A stretch of 20,925 nt of DNA from Pleurotus djamor. Lineage: Eukaryota; Basidiomycota; Agaricomycetes; Agaricales; Pleurotaceae. Made by a program: the position numbers and the translations under genes. The notes below the pieces were generated by a model. The model was not told the DNA's origin, did not search any database, and was given only the letters and a program-made list of their open reading frames with translations. Shown here one piece after another: positions 9,311-19,085 of this stretch. The number at the start of each line of letters is the position of its first letter. Position 1 is the stretch's first letter. The DNA is taken from the NCBI GenBank assembly GCA_029747585.1, contig JAPEVF010000787.1, positions 1 through 20,925 of the forward strand, written 5' to 3'.

Positions 9311-11395
9311 TCACGAATCCCCGATTTTAAGGTTACTGCTGGCACCATCGGGACCGACCTCCTTCAAAGTAACGTCGAGGGAGCCCTTTTCACCAATGAT
9401 AAACTGCACTTGAACTGTTGTGCTCCAAGTACCAGCGGCAGGCCCTTTACCCTTCGCCTGAATCCCGAGCTTAGCTTCTAGTTCTATCACCCCGACAAGG
9501 GCATCTTTCGTAAGAGTTTTGTGCTTGACGTCGATCTCATCCTCCTCATCTTCCTCAGCGTCTTCGTCGTCGGAATACTCCTCTTTTGGTGGCTTGATCT
9601 TTTCTATCCGGATAGATTCGGTAACCTCCCAAACTTCGCAGGCAATTTTCTTCGATGACTCGGTGAGACCAACGTCAAATTGCACCGTACGGCGGGCGGG
9701 CAGAGGAGTCTCGCTGTAGGCGACAGGAATCCACGTTCCTCCTAGACCAGCCTCCTCAGACTCCCCGGGGAACAGGAGACCTAGTGTCTTGCTTGTGGCG
9801 GAGACCGCGTTGAGAGGTGAATCTGCTGCGTAGGCTGCCTTGATGGCGTTGGAACCTTCGTCATCCGGAAGTGATGAAATAACGGATGCTTGAACGGCAC
9901 ATCCACGAGCTAATATCGTCGTTGGGTCACCAACGCCACCACCGACGACTATCCCAGAAGAGAATGGTGTCACAATGCCCTCATCGAAGCCACCAGCAAC
10001 CGTGAGGTGCTCGTCGAGACCGGGTAGACACGATGTGCCACCAACGTAAACGATTTCGTCAACATGATAGGCATCGAGGCCAGCGTCCTTAAGGAGGTCG
10101 AGGGTGGCATTGGAGACGGCGGTGTATATCGGCTTAGCGATCATATCAAACCGTAAACGATTGATAGTTCCGGTGTAATCTAACCCATCCTTGAGGGATT
10201 CAACCGAGCAAGTGGCAGCCCCGGGAGAAGCACTGATGGTGCGCTTCGTATGTTCGATCGCCAAAAGAAGTTTGGCTTCGGCTCGTCGATCAAGGAGCTC
10301 TGTGGCAGGAGCAACGGTCAACAGTGTTTTGGTCTTTTTGGTGAAGTCAGCGGCGAAGAACTTGATGAGGGCGTTGTCAAGTTGATCTGCGCCGACGGAT
10401 GTGGAGGAGGAAGAGGCGATGATGTGTCCAAGGCCTTGACGGATCGAGACGAGGGAAAGCGCGAGGGACGAGGAGCCCAAGTCAACGATAAGCTGGGTAC
10501 GGTCAGGGCTTAGGTCTGAGCTCCACGCTTCTGATGTGGTGGTCACAAGCGTAGCCGAAGCCTCGTCGAGTAACTGAAGGACCTGGACGCCTGCTTCCGA
10601 TGTGCATTGGGACAGCGCGGTCTTCTGAGCATCGGTAAACCAGGAAGGTACCGTGATGACGGCGCCTTGGACTTTCCTGCCCAAGAAGTCTTCCGCTGAT
10701 TGAACTAGGGATTTGATGAAAATAGTGGCTACTTCGGAGACGGTGAGGATTCGCTCAGCGGGCGTAGGTTCAGATCGGGGTGTTGGGGCGATCGAGGCGG
10801 CGGGGGTGTTGGTAGCAGTGCTAGGTGGTAGTGGTGAAGGGGCAGCTTGTAGAACCTCGACTTTATAAGCGGGTTCATCGGCGATGGTTGGATGTTGGAT
10901 GACGGGTGCCGATGTCGTTGGCTGGTCTTTTGGGAGTTCGGAGAACCTGTGACAGGCAAGATACGCGTGAATATAGTGGACTTGGAGATCAGTTGGGCTC
11001 ACTTTTTACCGAGGAGGTTTCTAAATCCAATTATCGTATTTTTCGAGTTCTTTACGAGCTGGTGCTTGGCTTGATTGCCAATGTACTAAAGAATCGACGT
11101 TAGTCGTGTTTACATGAACATATTCGTCCAGACCGCTCACCGTTTCCTCGCCATGGAACGATACAGCGCAAGCAATCTGACGTTCTCCATCCTCGTTTGC
11201 GATACATTCTGCAAGTCCCTCCTGTTACCATGCCGTAGTTAGTCGCAAATCCACGGCAAGTCCTGGCCAAAACTGACCTTGGTGAAAACGGCTATCGAGG
11301 CGTATGTGTTCCCCAAGTTGATGCCAACAACNGGGGGGGATAGTAGACACATCTATGGGAGCCTCAGCAGAACCGTTTGGCGTAGCAGCCGCCAT
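9311..11395 (-). CDS. ssz1: Ssz1-type atypical Hsp70 of the ribosome-associated complex
   Basis: Exons from 5' to 3': 11278-11395, 11141-11221, 11003-11085, 9311-10946; about 638 residues once the ambiguous base at 11332 is ignored. Ssz1 pairs with the J-protein zuotin at the ribosome exit and supports folding of nascent chains. Seen: an Hsp70 N-lobe start VVGINLGNTYASIAVF, the ATPase-domain segment beginning YIGNQAKHQL and running through NTIIGFRNLLGKK, AVITVPSWFTDAQK, LIVDLGSSSLALSLV and the phosphate-2-like DEIVYVGGTSCLPGL. The substrate-binding half is reduced and degenerate, as in Ssz1, with PLPARRTVQFDVGL and an acidic insert (SDDEDAEEDEEDEID) near the C-terminus. It ends IGDS with no EEVD, which argues against canonical cytosolic Hsp70. 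A Thr/Ala/Pro-rich linker (about residues 95-140) joins exon 3 and the rest. Divergent from the Ubp14 gene. Confidence 0.87.
11332..11332. other. Ambiguous base (N) beside a seven-G run in ssz1 exon 1
   Basis: Plus strand reads CN followed by seven G (11333-11339). Read with the N, the minus frame shifts right after STIPP. Read without it, the frame continues as IPPVVGINLGNTYAS, the expected Hsp70 N-terminus. The run length was evidently not resolved in sequencing or assembly, so this is not a biological frameshift. Confidence 0.85.
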
Positions 11396-11679
11396 CTGTG
11401 ATATGATGTAGTGATAAGTGTGAAGGTAAACGCCAAAAAAAATTCTGATCGTTGATCGTGCTAGGCGTTGTTTGGATGACAAGCTGCAGACAAACCTAGA
11501 CCTATTCTTGCCGGCGCTTCCAAGGATCTTGGTCGATCGCGTTTCTTGTTCCACAACCGTCATCAGCAGCGGCCACCATCACGCTCCTGAACACGTACGT
11601 GCATGTCGACGCGTCTTTGCTGCGACTTAGAAGTATTGTAGCAGTGAAGCAACTCAGAATCAAAAGATTTTCTTTTTCC
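11396..11679. promoter_or_regulatory. Bidirectional promoter region between ssz1 and ubp14
   Basis: 284 bp separate the two divergent start codons (ATG at 11395 minus, ATG at 11680 plus), so both promoters must lie here or overlap the genes. The ubp14 start follows a T-rich leader (TTTTCTTTTTCC). A run of eight or more A occurs at about 11436-11444. No clear TATA box on either side. Both genes serve protein homeostasis, so shared control is plausible but only inferred. Confidence 0.45.
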
Positions 11680-14679
11680 ATGTCCAATTGCAGCCATCTC
11701 GACGAGATTGCGAGGCTTCCTCCTCCGCGATTGTCGAATTCAGTGCATCGAGAGGAGTGTACACAATGCTTTGACAATCAGGCTTGTATAGGTTCTTGAA
11801 AAGGGAAACCCTTATATTTACCATCGCGCCACAGGATGGCGTCGCCGGCATCGATGTCTGCCTATCGTGCTTCAACGGAGGATGTTTGAGTCCTGAGCAC
11901 AACCATGCGTTAGCACACGTGCAAAAAGTCGGACATCCTTTCACCCTCAACGTGAAGCGTAAGCGCAAGCCAACTTCGCACAGGGTGTGTTCATCGATTG
12001 TTTCGATTGACCTGAAACTAATGTGTTGGCCAAAGAGTGAAGATGAGGAGCCTCCCGCCAAAATGACCAAGATCGCGATCGACGCAGCACGCGAGGAGGA
12101 CCAATACGATCATACTCTGACCTTGAAGTGCTGGAAATGTGATCCAAACAAAGGGGTCGAATTGTCCGATGCCCTCTCGCGTCCTCAGGTGGGCTCAACC
12201 CTTGGTGCGACGTGTTGTTCTGATCAATCGCCCAGTTGAAAGCATTGGCAGATGGTATCATGCAGTCCATGTCTTCAGCTAGGCAATCGGAAGTCAAGGC
12301 TTGGGAAGAGGAGATCATTCCTTGCGAACATACACTGACGCTCCAGCAAACTGCCACTGGGCCTATCCAGGCTTCTGGGCTTGCACATTGCGCCTCCTGT
12401 GATCTCAAAGAGAACCTATGGCTATGTCTCTCCTGTGGTTCTTTAGGCTGCGGTCGGCAACAAGCTGGCGGCCTCCCGGGAAATGGGCATGCCCTTGCAC
12501 ATTACAATTCATCGGGACATGGAGTTAATGTGAAGCTTGGAACGATCACTCCTGACGGAAACGCTGGTGCGCAATTGGTTAACACCAGGTGTCTTCGCTC
12601 CTTCTCACCTCTTCCTCAGACATATTTTGCTATGCCTGTGATGATGCCAAGCAAGATCTTGATCTCGTCTCCCACCTCTCTACTTTTGGTATCAATATCC
12701 AAGTATTAAAGAAGACCGAGAAGAGTATGACAGAACTGGTGGGTGTCTTCTAACACTATGCTCGCCGCTAGTCTGAAAGTTTCAACGTAGCAACTCGAAC
12801 AAAACCTCAGCTTTGACTTTTCACTAACCGATGAATCTGGGAAAGCCCTTGAACCAGTCTTTGGACCTGGCCTCACCGGTCTATCAAACCTTGGTAACAG
12901 CTGCTACATTGCTTCCGTCCTTCAAACCATATTCAGCCTCCCTGCGTTTCAAACGCGCTACTACGATCTTGCGAAGTCTCATTACTTTACTTGCCCGATC
13001 TCTCTCCCAGCCGACTGCGTTGAATGTCAGATGTACAAAATCGGAGATGGATTGCTGAGCGGACGATATTCACGACCAGCAAACTATGCTGCTGATCCCA
13101 AGGCCACCAATCCGCTCGCTCACGATTCGCCCACGCCCGTGTTCCAAGAAGGCGTCAAACCCACTGGTTTCAAGGCTTTGATCGGTAAAGGCCACGAAGA
13201 GTTTGCGACGATGAAACAGCAAGATGCTGAAGAGTTCTTCATACACCTCCTCACAGTCCTTCGAAGGGATGCACACAAATACAAGGAACGCAGCGAACCA
13301 GGTTAGTCATCTCACTCCGTGAATGCGAACTCTTGCTTCCTGAAACAAATTGAAGACGCCACCGCGGTGTTTTCTTATGGTCTGGAACAACGTCTTCAGT
13401 GTAGTGACTGCAAGAAGGTTCGATACCGTATAGATACCATGGATACCGTGAGCATCAATGTGCCGGCCACCGAAAAGTCGAAGGATGACGAGGGTAAAGT
13501 CATCTACGAAGACGTACCCCTCTGGCAATGCATTGAGGCTCTACTTGGAACCGAGGCGTTGGAGTATTCCTGTCCTTCGTGTCAGAAAACCGTTCATGCG
13601 CTCAAGTACGTCCATACCTCTCTCCCTGGATCGTTCGCTGCACAGCTGTGGTTTTCCACCCTATAGGTCCACGAAATTTGCATCCTTCCCATCGGTCCTT
13701 GTCATCCATGCGAAGAAGTTCCAGCTGGTCAACTGGGTACCCTCTAAACTCAGTATGCATTGGTTAAAATGGAAGCTACATCATAAAACTAACATCTAGC
13801 AACTTTTAGACATCCCTCTCATCCTCCCAGAAAACGATGAACTTATGTTCACTCAGCAGCACTTCGGACAGGGGCTTCAGGGTGATGAACAGGAGCTCCC
13901 TAAGGATGCCCCTGGTTAGACCTTTCTCGTTCTAACACATGACCGCGACTGATCTGGTTGTTTCCCAGCCCTACCTCAATTCAACGAAGCCGCCCTAAGT
14001 CAGCTAGAATCGATGGGCTTCCCCACTCTTAGATGCCAGAAAGCGCTTCTAGCCACTGGGAATGACAACCCTGAAGCAGCCATGGAATGGCTGTTTAATC
14101 ATATGGAAGATCCAGGTACCCTCATGCGGTGTATTGTTATCGTTTGATGTGACTAACTCGCTCTAGACATCGATGCACCCATTCAAACTGCGGCCTCTTC
14201 CGGTTCAAGTGTAGCTGAGCCATCCGCTGAACAGATCAACATGCTCGCAGATATGGGTTTCACCCCTGCTCAAGCTCGCAAGGCGCTCCGGGAAACGGTA
14301 CGCCCTGCGAAATATGTGATAGTTGATGTGTCACATCAACTCACTTGTATCTTAGTCCGGAAATGCTGAACGTGCTGTGGAATGGCTCTTCAACCATCCC
14401 GATGATATGGGCGATGATGGTTCTGCACAACCGACTTCCACTGATACCTCGTCTGACACCATTCCGGGATCCAAGGTGGTTCCAGCAAGGTATAGACTCA
14501 AGGCGTTCATCTCACACAAGGGTCCTTCCGCGCGTTCTGGTCACTACGTTGCCCATATCCGAGTCAGTGATACTGACTGGTTGTTGTTCAACGATGAGAA
14601 AGTGGTCAAGGCAGATGCAGAGAGTGTTGCAGAATTGAAAAAGTTGGCGTATCTGTACATATTCGAACTAGTAGCATAG
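11680..14679 (+). CDS. ubp14: Ubp14/USP5-type ubiquitin carboxyl-terminal hydrolase (isopeptidase T)
   Basis: Twelve exons: 11680-11781, 11835-11984, 12036-12188, 12236-12566, 12620-12738, 12791-13301, 13356-13605, 13667-13752, 13810-13914, 13969-14115, 14167-14297, 14356-14679; total 2409 nt, 802 residues. The enzyme cleaves unanchored polyubiquitin chains. In order: a cryptic zinc finger (ECTQCFDNQ, CLSCFNGGC, HNHALAH, residues ~20-65), a ZnF-UBP (about 165-255: CEH, CASC, CLSCGSLGCG, GHALAH, CYAC) that grips the free ubiquitin tail, the Cys box GLSNLGNSCY with Cys323, the QQDAEEF box, and a CxxC pair module (CSDC, CPSC). Then come two UBA domains (~611-652, ~670-709, both ending MEWLFNH or VEWLFNH) and the His box GHYVAHI with His758 and LLFNDEKV. 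Exon 1 ends at a GC donor (GCTTGT). Start choice: MSNCSHL leads straight into the first finger. Length matches the family (yeast Ubp14 781, human USP5 about 835). Confidence 0.93.
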
Positions 14680-14697
14680 ATAACATGAGCGGCTCGT

Positions 14698-17537
14698 TCA
14701 TGTTGCTGAAGGGGTATCCCATTGTTCGTCAACATTACTTCGTAAACCCTCCACGACGTCGCTACCGATTGATTCAACAAGTTTGAACCCATCGGACTCG
14801 TCCAACTTCCACTTATCAATCAATTCAACGATCTTCGAGACAACGCCTTGACGTTTCAGCTTGGAGAAACTGTCGTTCGTCGTGTAGTTATATATCTCCA
14901 TATGAATATTGCTGTGGTAGCTTTCTTTGTATGTTTTGACAGCAAACTTGATCATCCTGCGGTTGATAGGCCGAGTTTCCCCTCGACTAAGGACGAAGAT
15001 GATTTGAAGGATGATCGTTAGGTCGATGATATATGACATTAAGTGACGAAGCACTTCGCCCCTGTAGTTGTGTTCAGTAGACGGATCAAGCAACTAAGGA
15101 AATGAAATTACGATTGCTGGTATACATCGTAAGCCCATTTGGCGAAAATGAAGCAGGCCAGTATTGGCACGACAATCGGTGCTGCAGGCCCGGAAAGTCC
15201 TCCAACAATACCAGCAGCGGCACCAAGAAGAGATAGGCCTCCAACACTAAAGGGATATTTGAGTTTTGGAGCGAAGACTGGAAGCTGTAGTAAGCTGACA
15301 CTGTCTTGTTGGGATCAGGAGCAGCAGAATCTGCAAGTTCATTGGCGACGTGCGTCATAAGGGCCTTGAACTCCGGGCTGAGTAGGTGCTATCAAAAGGC
15401 GTCAATCTTTAGTAAGCTAGCTCCAGGTTACTCAAACACGAACACGTTTCGGATCTGGAAAGTTCCAAACCCCAATGATATCTCGGTGGATAACGTCGAG
15501 ACAAGTCTTCAGGCTGCGTCCTGGAAAATTTGTGCTGTGTCCGAGAGCATCCCAGTATTCTGAATGATTGAGTCTTCGTGACAACGTCCAGGAAATGGCT
15601 CAAACTCACTGCGCTTTCCAACGCTAGAGGAGTTCAGAACGGCGTGTGGCGTGACATGGTAACGACTTACGCTATTGATGCGTAGATCTTCGAGTCCGAA
15701 CTGATTCTTTGAGCAATGGCACTTATGAGAGAAACTTCTGAAGTGAGGTACTTCTCGACGTTGGTGTAAGTAAGGTCGACGAGTTGCGTTAAAGTTGAAT
15801 TATAGCCGTCAGAATCTGAGTTGATGGTCAGCTTTGAAGGAAAAGCTGAATTCCAATGCAATGACTTACTGGACACTTTGATGAAAGGGGGTAGGCTGCC
15901 GTGAATGACACTACGAAGCGGCCCAAGGCAAATGTCCTCGAAGGCCTTTTCAGCATCCATTCTAGCAAGTTCGAGTACCTGCTTATTGCTGCGGCCATTT
16001 GTACGCGAGGGATTTCGCTTGAGATTCATGAGCTTCTGGGTGACAAGCTTGTCAAACTTTGTGAAGACGATGACAAAAGGGACTAGGGACGATAGTGTGA
16101 GCATGAGCTCCGTAAGAGACGAGTTTTCATATCATTCTTACCATGCCCTAGTTGGAGTTGGATTATCTTCTCATCTCCAATTTCAAAGACCCTCCCGCCG
16201 GAACACGGAATCTCTATGCATAACCTTGAGAGGAATTGAGGAATGGCTCGAGGGAGCCCAGAAGGGGCTCACCAGATGGCATGGAGTCGATCTTTCAGAT
16301 CAGGCTTCAACTTGCGCTCTTGAATGAACTTCGTAACAGTCTCAAAGTTGCCTTCCTCTCCGTGTTCGAAGCCTTGAGAGTCATGAACAACAAAATGAGC
16401 ATTCTCTTCTGAATTAATTTCGAAGTTGATATCATGGACACCCGGTTTTCCCTTAGACACACTCTGAACGACGGTGAGGAGAGCGTAATCAGGCCAACAA
16501 GCTTAACTCACAGCAGCCGAAACTCCGAATGCCTTGTTAATAAGTGATGACTTGCCAACCCCAGACTAATCCAAGCCTCGGATCAACTCTTCATACTTAG
16601 AAGAACTATAGCTCCTACACACCTTGCCTATCACAAGGACGCGAAAGCGGGGGCAAATCCGGGTGATCTCGCCGACGGTAGAAGGTAACTCGCTATTAGA
16701 AGACGATGGGCTACTTGCTGGTGAATGGGTGGTTGTCTGGGGAAGAGAATTGGTCTTCAGACGAAGATGGAGTAATACGGAGAAATAATGCCCACCACTT
16801 GCTCAACGTTAGGAAGGACGGCGGCCGTGTACTTGAAGGTCACGGTGAACTTCGGGAACGCCTTCTGCCACGCTACAGGAAATAGACGTGATTAAAAGAG
16901 ATGAAAGACTTAACGCTAGGCGGAAACCACTCTCGGACCACTCACAACCACTAGGTTCTCCGGTTTGACGGAGAGACAGTATTTCACCGACGGGTACTGT
17001 GACAGAACGACGCTTTGTCCGAAGGAGCGACTTCTCGGGTATTTGGATTTGGAGGTTGGACTTGGACGCGACTTCTCTGCTTTGTCATTCGACGGAAAGC
17101 TTCATTAGATGACCCAAGGATGACTTACATACCACCGACCCAAATCCATGTTCCACTGCTTTCCGTAGAAGCCTTCAAGGAGGGTTGGCGGGGGAGTCCA
17201 TCGAGTTGAACATCTAATGTTTCCGGGAAGCTCTTCAGTGGATTGCCATAATATACTCTGATTTCTAAACAATGTTGTGGTTCCTGTTATAATTGAAGTT
17301 TTCAACCAGGACCACATACCAGTCAGACGAATACTGCCATATCATATATCATATCAGAATCAAGGTGATCGGCGATTTACGTTCTAGTAGACGTCATACA
17401 CACCTGTCCTCCTCCATTTCACCTGGACAAAGTCACGATGGTAATGTGCCTACAGATATGTGGCTTTAAGTGTCGACTGGGGGGCAGTCGAGTGACGGAA
17501 GGCTTTTGATGTCCTCCGGGGCGCTTGGAACCGCCAT
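14698..17537 (-). CDS. C2-like domain / P-loop GTPase / hydrophobic-helix fusion protein
   Basis: Exons from 5' to 3' (best model): 17497-17537 (start uncertain), 17423-17449, 17320-17333, 17133-17264, 16946-17074, 16799-16872, 16623-16754, 16512-16565, 16273-16463, 16142-16224, 15870-16082, 15671-15815, 15610-15623, 15444-15559, about 15302-15388, 15112-15284, 14698-15061; about 662 residues. The first ~135 residues form a beta-rich C2-like segment (HITIVTLSS, IRVYYGNPLKSF, GTWIWVG, FTVTFKY). A Ser/Thr-rich linker follows, then a G domain: P-loop GKSGVGKSS (182-190), DxxG in VVHDSQGFEHG (229-232), TKFD (300-303). Later YWDALGHSTNFPGR, a Gly/Ala-rich hydrophobic stretch (GGLSLLGAAAGIVGGLSGP, then IVVPILACFIF) likely in a membrane, and SYIIDLTIILQIIFVL. 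This fits the AIG1/GTP1-like G-domain proteins common in Agaricomycetes; function unknown. The exon ending near 15302 has a phase problem. Confidence 0.75.
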
Positions 17538-17695
17538 CGTTCTGCAAGACATACCATAATAGGGTGGAGACGGGCTGTGTTTATACTTCGGGGTCAATCA
17601 ATCATATACATTCGCACAGTAACCGCGTCCGAATCCATCAATGCCTCCAATCAATTATTATTATCCTTCAGATCGACCGCGACACTAATGTTGCT

Positions 17696-18163
17696 TCAAA
17701 TTTGACCATCTGTTCGATGTGGATAGATCAAAGCTGAGCGCGCGGAATTTACTTGGGGAAAGGCATCTTACCTAGGGGATGTAGCGCAATGAAGTCGATC
17801 AACTCAGAAGAGAGTTTGCTCCCGTTGGGGTAGGCGGCAGCGATCTTGAGTACCCCTTCTTCAACAGCTTTCGCGCCAGATTGTATATATACTTCCAGAG
17901 CTTGATTTAATCGACGGCGAAATGACGGGAATGAGTAGGAATGAGCTGCGATGAGACAGAGTGCTGTTGGAAAGGTGTGAATCCGTCTTGACTGGTGGAA
18001 CAGTGCAAGAGATCTTACCAGTCCCAAGTCGAAGAATTCGATTCGTTGAGGGATGTGGGCCTGCCTGGGGCGGATTGAATGAAAGAACTATGTTGACCAG
18101 ACTTGAGACGCTCACGAGTTTGTCGAGTTCTTCTTTCAAGTCAGTAGCTTGACTTCCAAGTCC
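17696..18163 (-). CDS. Uncharacterised protein-coding segment
   Basis: Two well-joined exons, 18019-18163 and 17772-17963, linked by a 55-nt intron with GTAAGA donor and CAG acceptor in matching phase. They encode about 112 residues including LKEELDKLVSVSSLVNIVL, HSYSFPSFRRRLNQALEVYI and SSELIDFIALHPLG. The pattern is helical and amphipathic with a conserved feel (FPSFRRRLNQALEVYIQSG), but I do not recognise a family. Both ends are open: the 5' exon begins at an acceptor-like CTAG with a stop just before it, and the 3' exon ends at another GTAAGA donor. A possible last exon would run to a TGA at 17696-17698. It could be a small gene, a truncated one, or upstream exons of the adjacent GTPase gene, whose start lies about 160 bp further on; no in-phase splice into that gene was found. 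Confidence 0.45.
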
Positions 18164-18323
18164 CTAGTGACAGAGATCCCTAGCTTCTGAGCATGTGTTG
18201 ATAAATTCATCGAGACTCTAGTACTCACGTACTAAAAGGAATACCGGTCAACAACATTGCGACACGCCGAGGACGAGATCGAACTCACTCCCTATAGGCG
18301 TGCTGGTAATCATATCAGTTTAC

Positions 18324-19083
18324 CGACAAAGTTTACGCTCACTCCCTAGTGGAGACGTTGAGAAGATCCCCAAGTGGAATCAAAGTCTACTTACATGTTT
18401 CTGCTCAGAAGAACTTGTCAGCCCGAGGATCAGTGGAGGCCGGAGAGAGATAAACTCACAGAATACTATGATGAAGGTAAATGGTCCGGTCAGATGTTGA
18501 TCAGGGAGGCATAGTGCATACCTACTCGGCCAATGAGTTTGAAACCCAATCAAATGATACTCGGAGAGCGTCTCACCTCAGATGCCCGCTGTCACAGAAG
18601 CGTGATCATCACATCGATGAACAAAAGATATGTGCGTACATCCTGGCATTCAATCAGAAGGAAACTTGGCGTAGGGCTAATGAGGTGTTCACGTTCTTTT
18701 GTTCCAGTGGAATATCAGAATCGGAATGTTCATGCACGCCGAGGTGTTCTCTAAAACGTACTTACCAGGTCATATGGAAACCAAACCAAAACCTATCACG
18801 CAATGAACGTTGAGCAACACCCGATGGAAATGACAATCGATCACATGACAGGACAATCTATACAGATCTTGCTGGGTTGTGAGAGGTGGCGGGCCATGGA
18901 ACGATTTCTTCCTGTACTCGATGAACCACGGAGAAATGACCCTGCGACGAGCAAAATTTAAGCCGCCGCCTAGAAGCCTAGAAGATAGATAAAGGTGAGA
19001 TGACCCACTGTTCGATGGCATACCGCGCACAAAGCGCGATACTGCTCTTTTGACTGGACACGAAGACCAATTTCAGAACAGTA
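18324..19083 (+). repeat. Left arm of a large inverted repeat (at least 760 bp)
   Basis: Reads as the reverse complement of 20166-20925: position x in this arm pairs with 39249 minus x throughout, with no gaps. By eye I find one difference, T at 18688 against G (complement C) at 20561. The inner edge is sharp: after TTTCAGAACAGTA the left copy goes on TCATG and the right copy CTCTC. The outer edge cannot be fixed because the window ends inside the right arm. The arm encodes no recognisable transposase. Its inner ~106 bp are a reversed copy of the 3' coding end of the GTPase in the spacer. The 86- and 110-residue open frames inside it are mirrored in the other arm and look non-coding. Confidence 0.93.
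18978..19083 (-). pseudogene. Reversed copy of the C-terminal coding end of the spacer GTPase
   Basis: On the minus strand this stretch encodes the same VLKLVFVSSQKSSIALCARY segment as the last exon of the GTPase gene (20166-20271), followed by the same TAG. It has no upstream exons in this orientation, because the sequence breaks at 19083. It is therefore a fragment carried by the duplication and not a gene, and it ends 3 bp before the start codon of the intact copy. Confidence 0.8.
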
Positions 19084-19085
19084 TC

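Noticed and set aside
11985..12035. Coding read-through in ubp14 (VCSSIVSIDLKLMCWPK)
   Set aside because: The stretch is open in frame but has a GTGTGT donor, an ACTAAT branch site and an AAAG acceptor, and removing it joins KPTSHR to SEDEEPP, so it is taken as a 51-nt intron. Retention would be tolerated.
14698..15093. 131-residue open frame read as an independent gene
   Set aside because: Its first ten or so residues are intron sequence; from 15061 it is the last exon of the C2-GTPase (GEVLRHLMSYIIDL follows YDVYQQS across a 50-nt intron).
18481..19030. Open frames of 86, 110 and 73 residues in the left arm, duplicated in the right arm
   Set aside because: Their perfect duplication only reflects the inverted repeat. 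They overlap on opposite strands, match no family and include the reversed GTPase tail.
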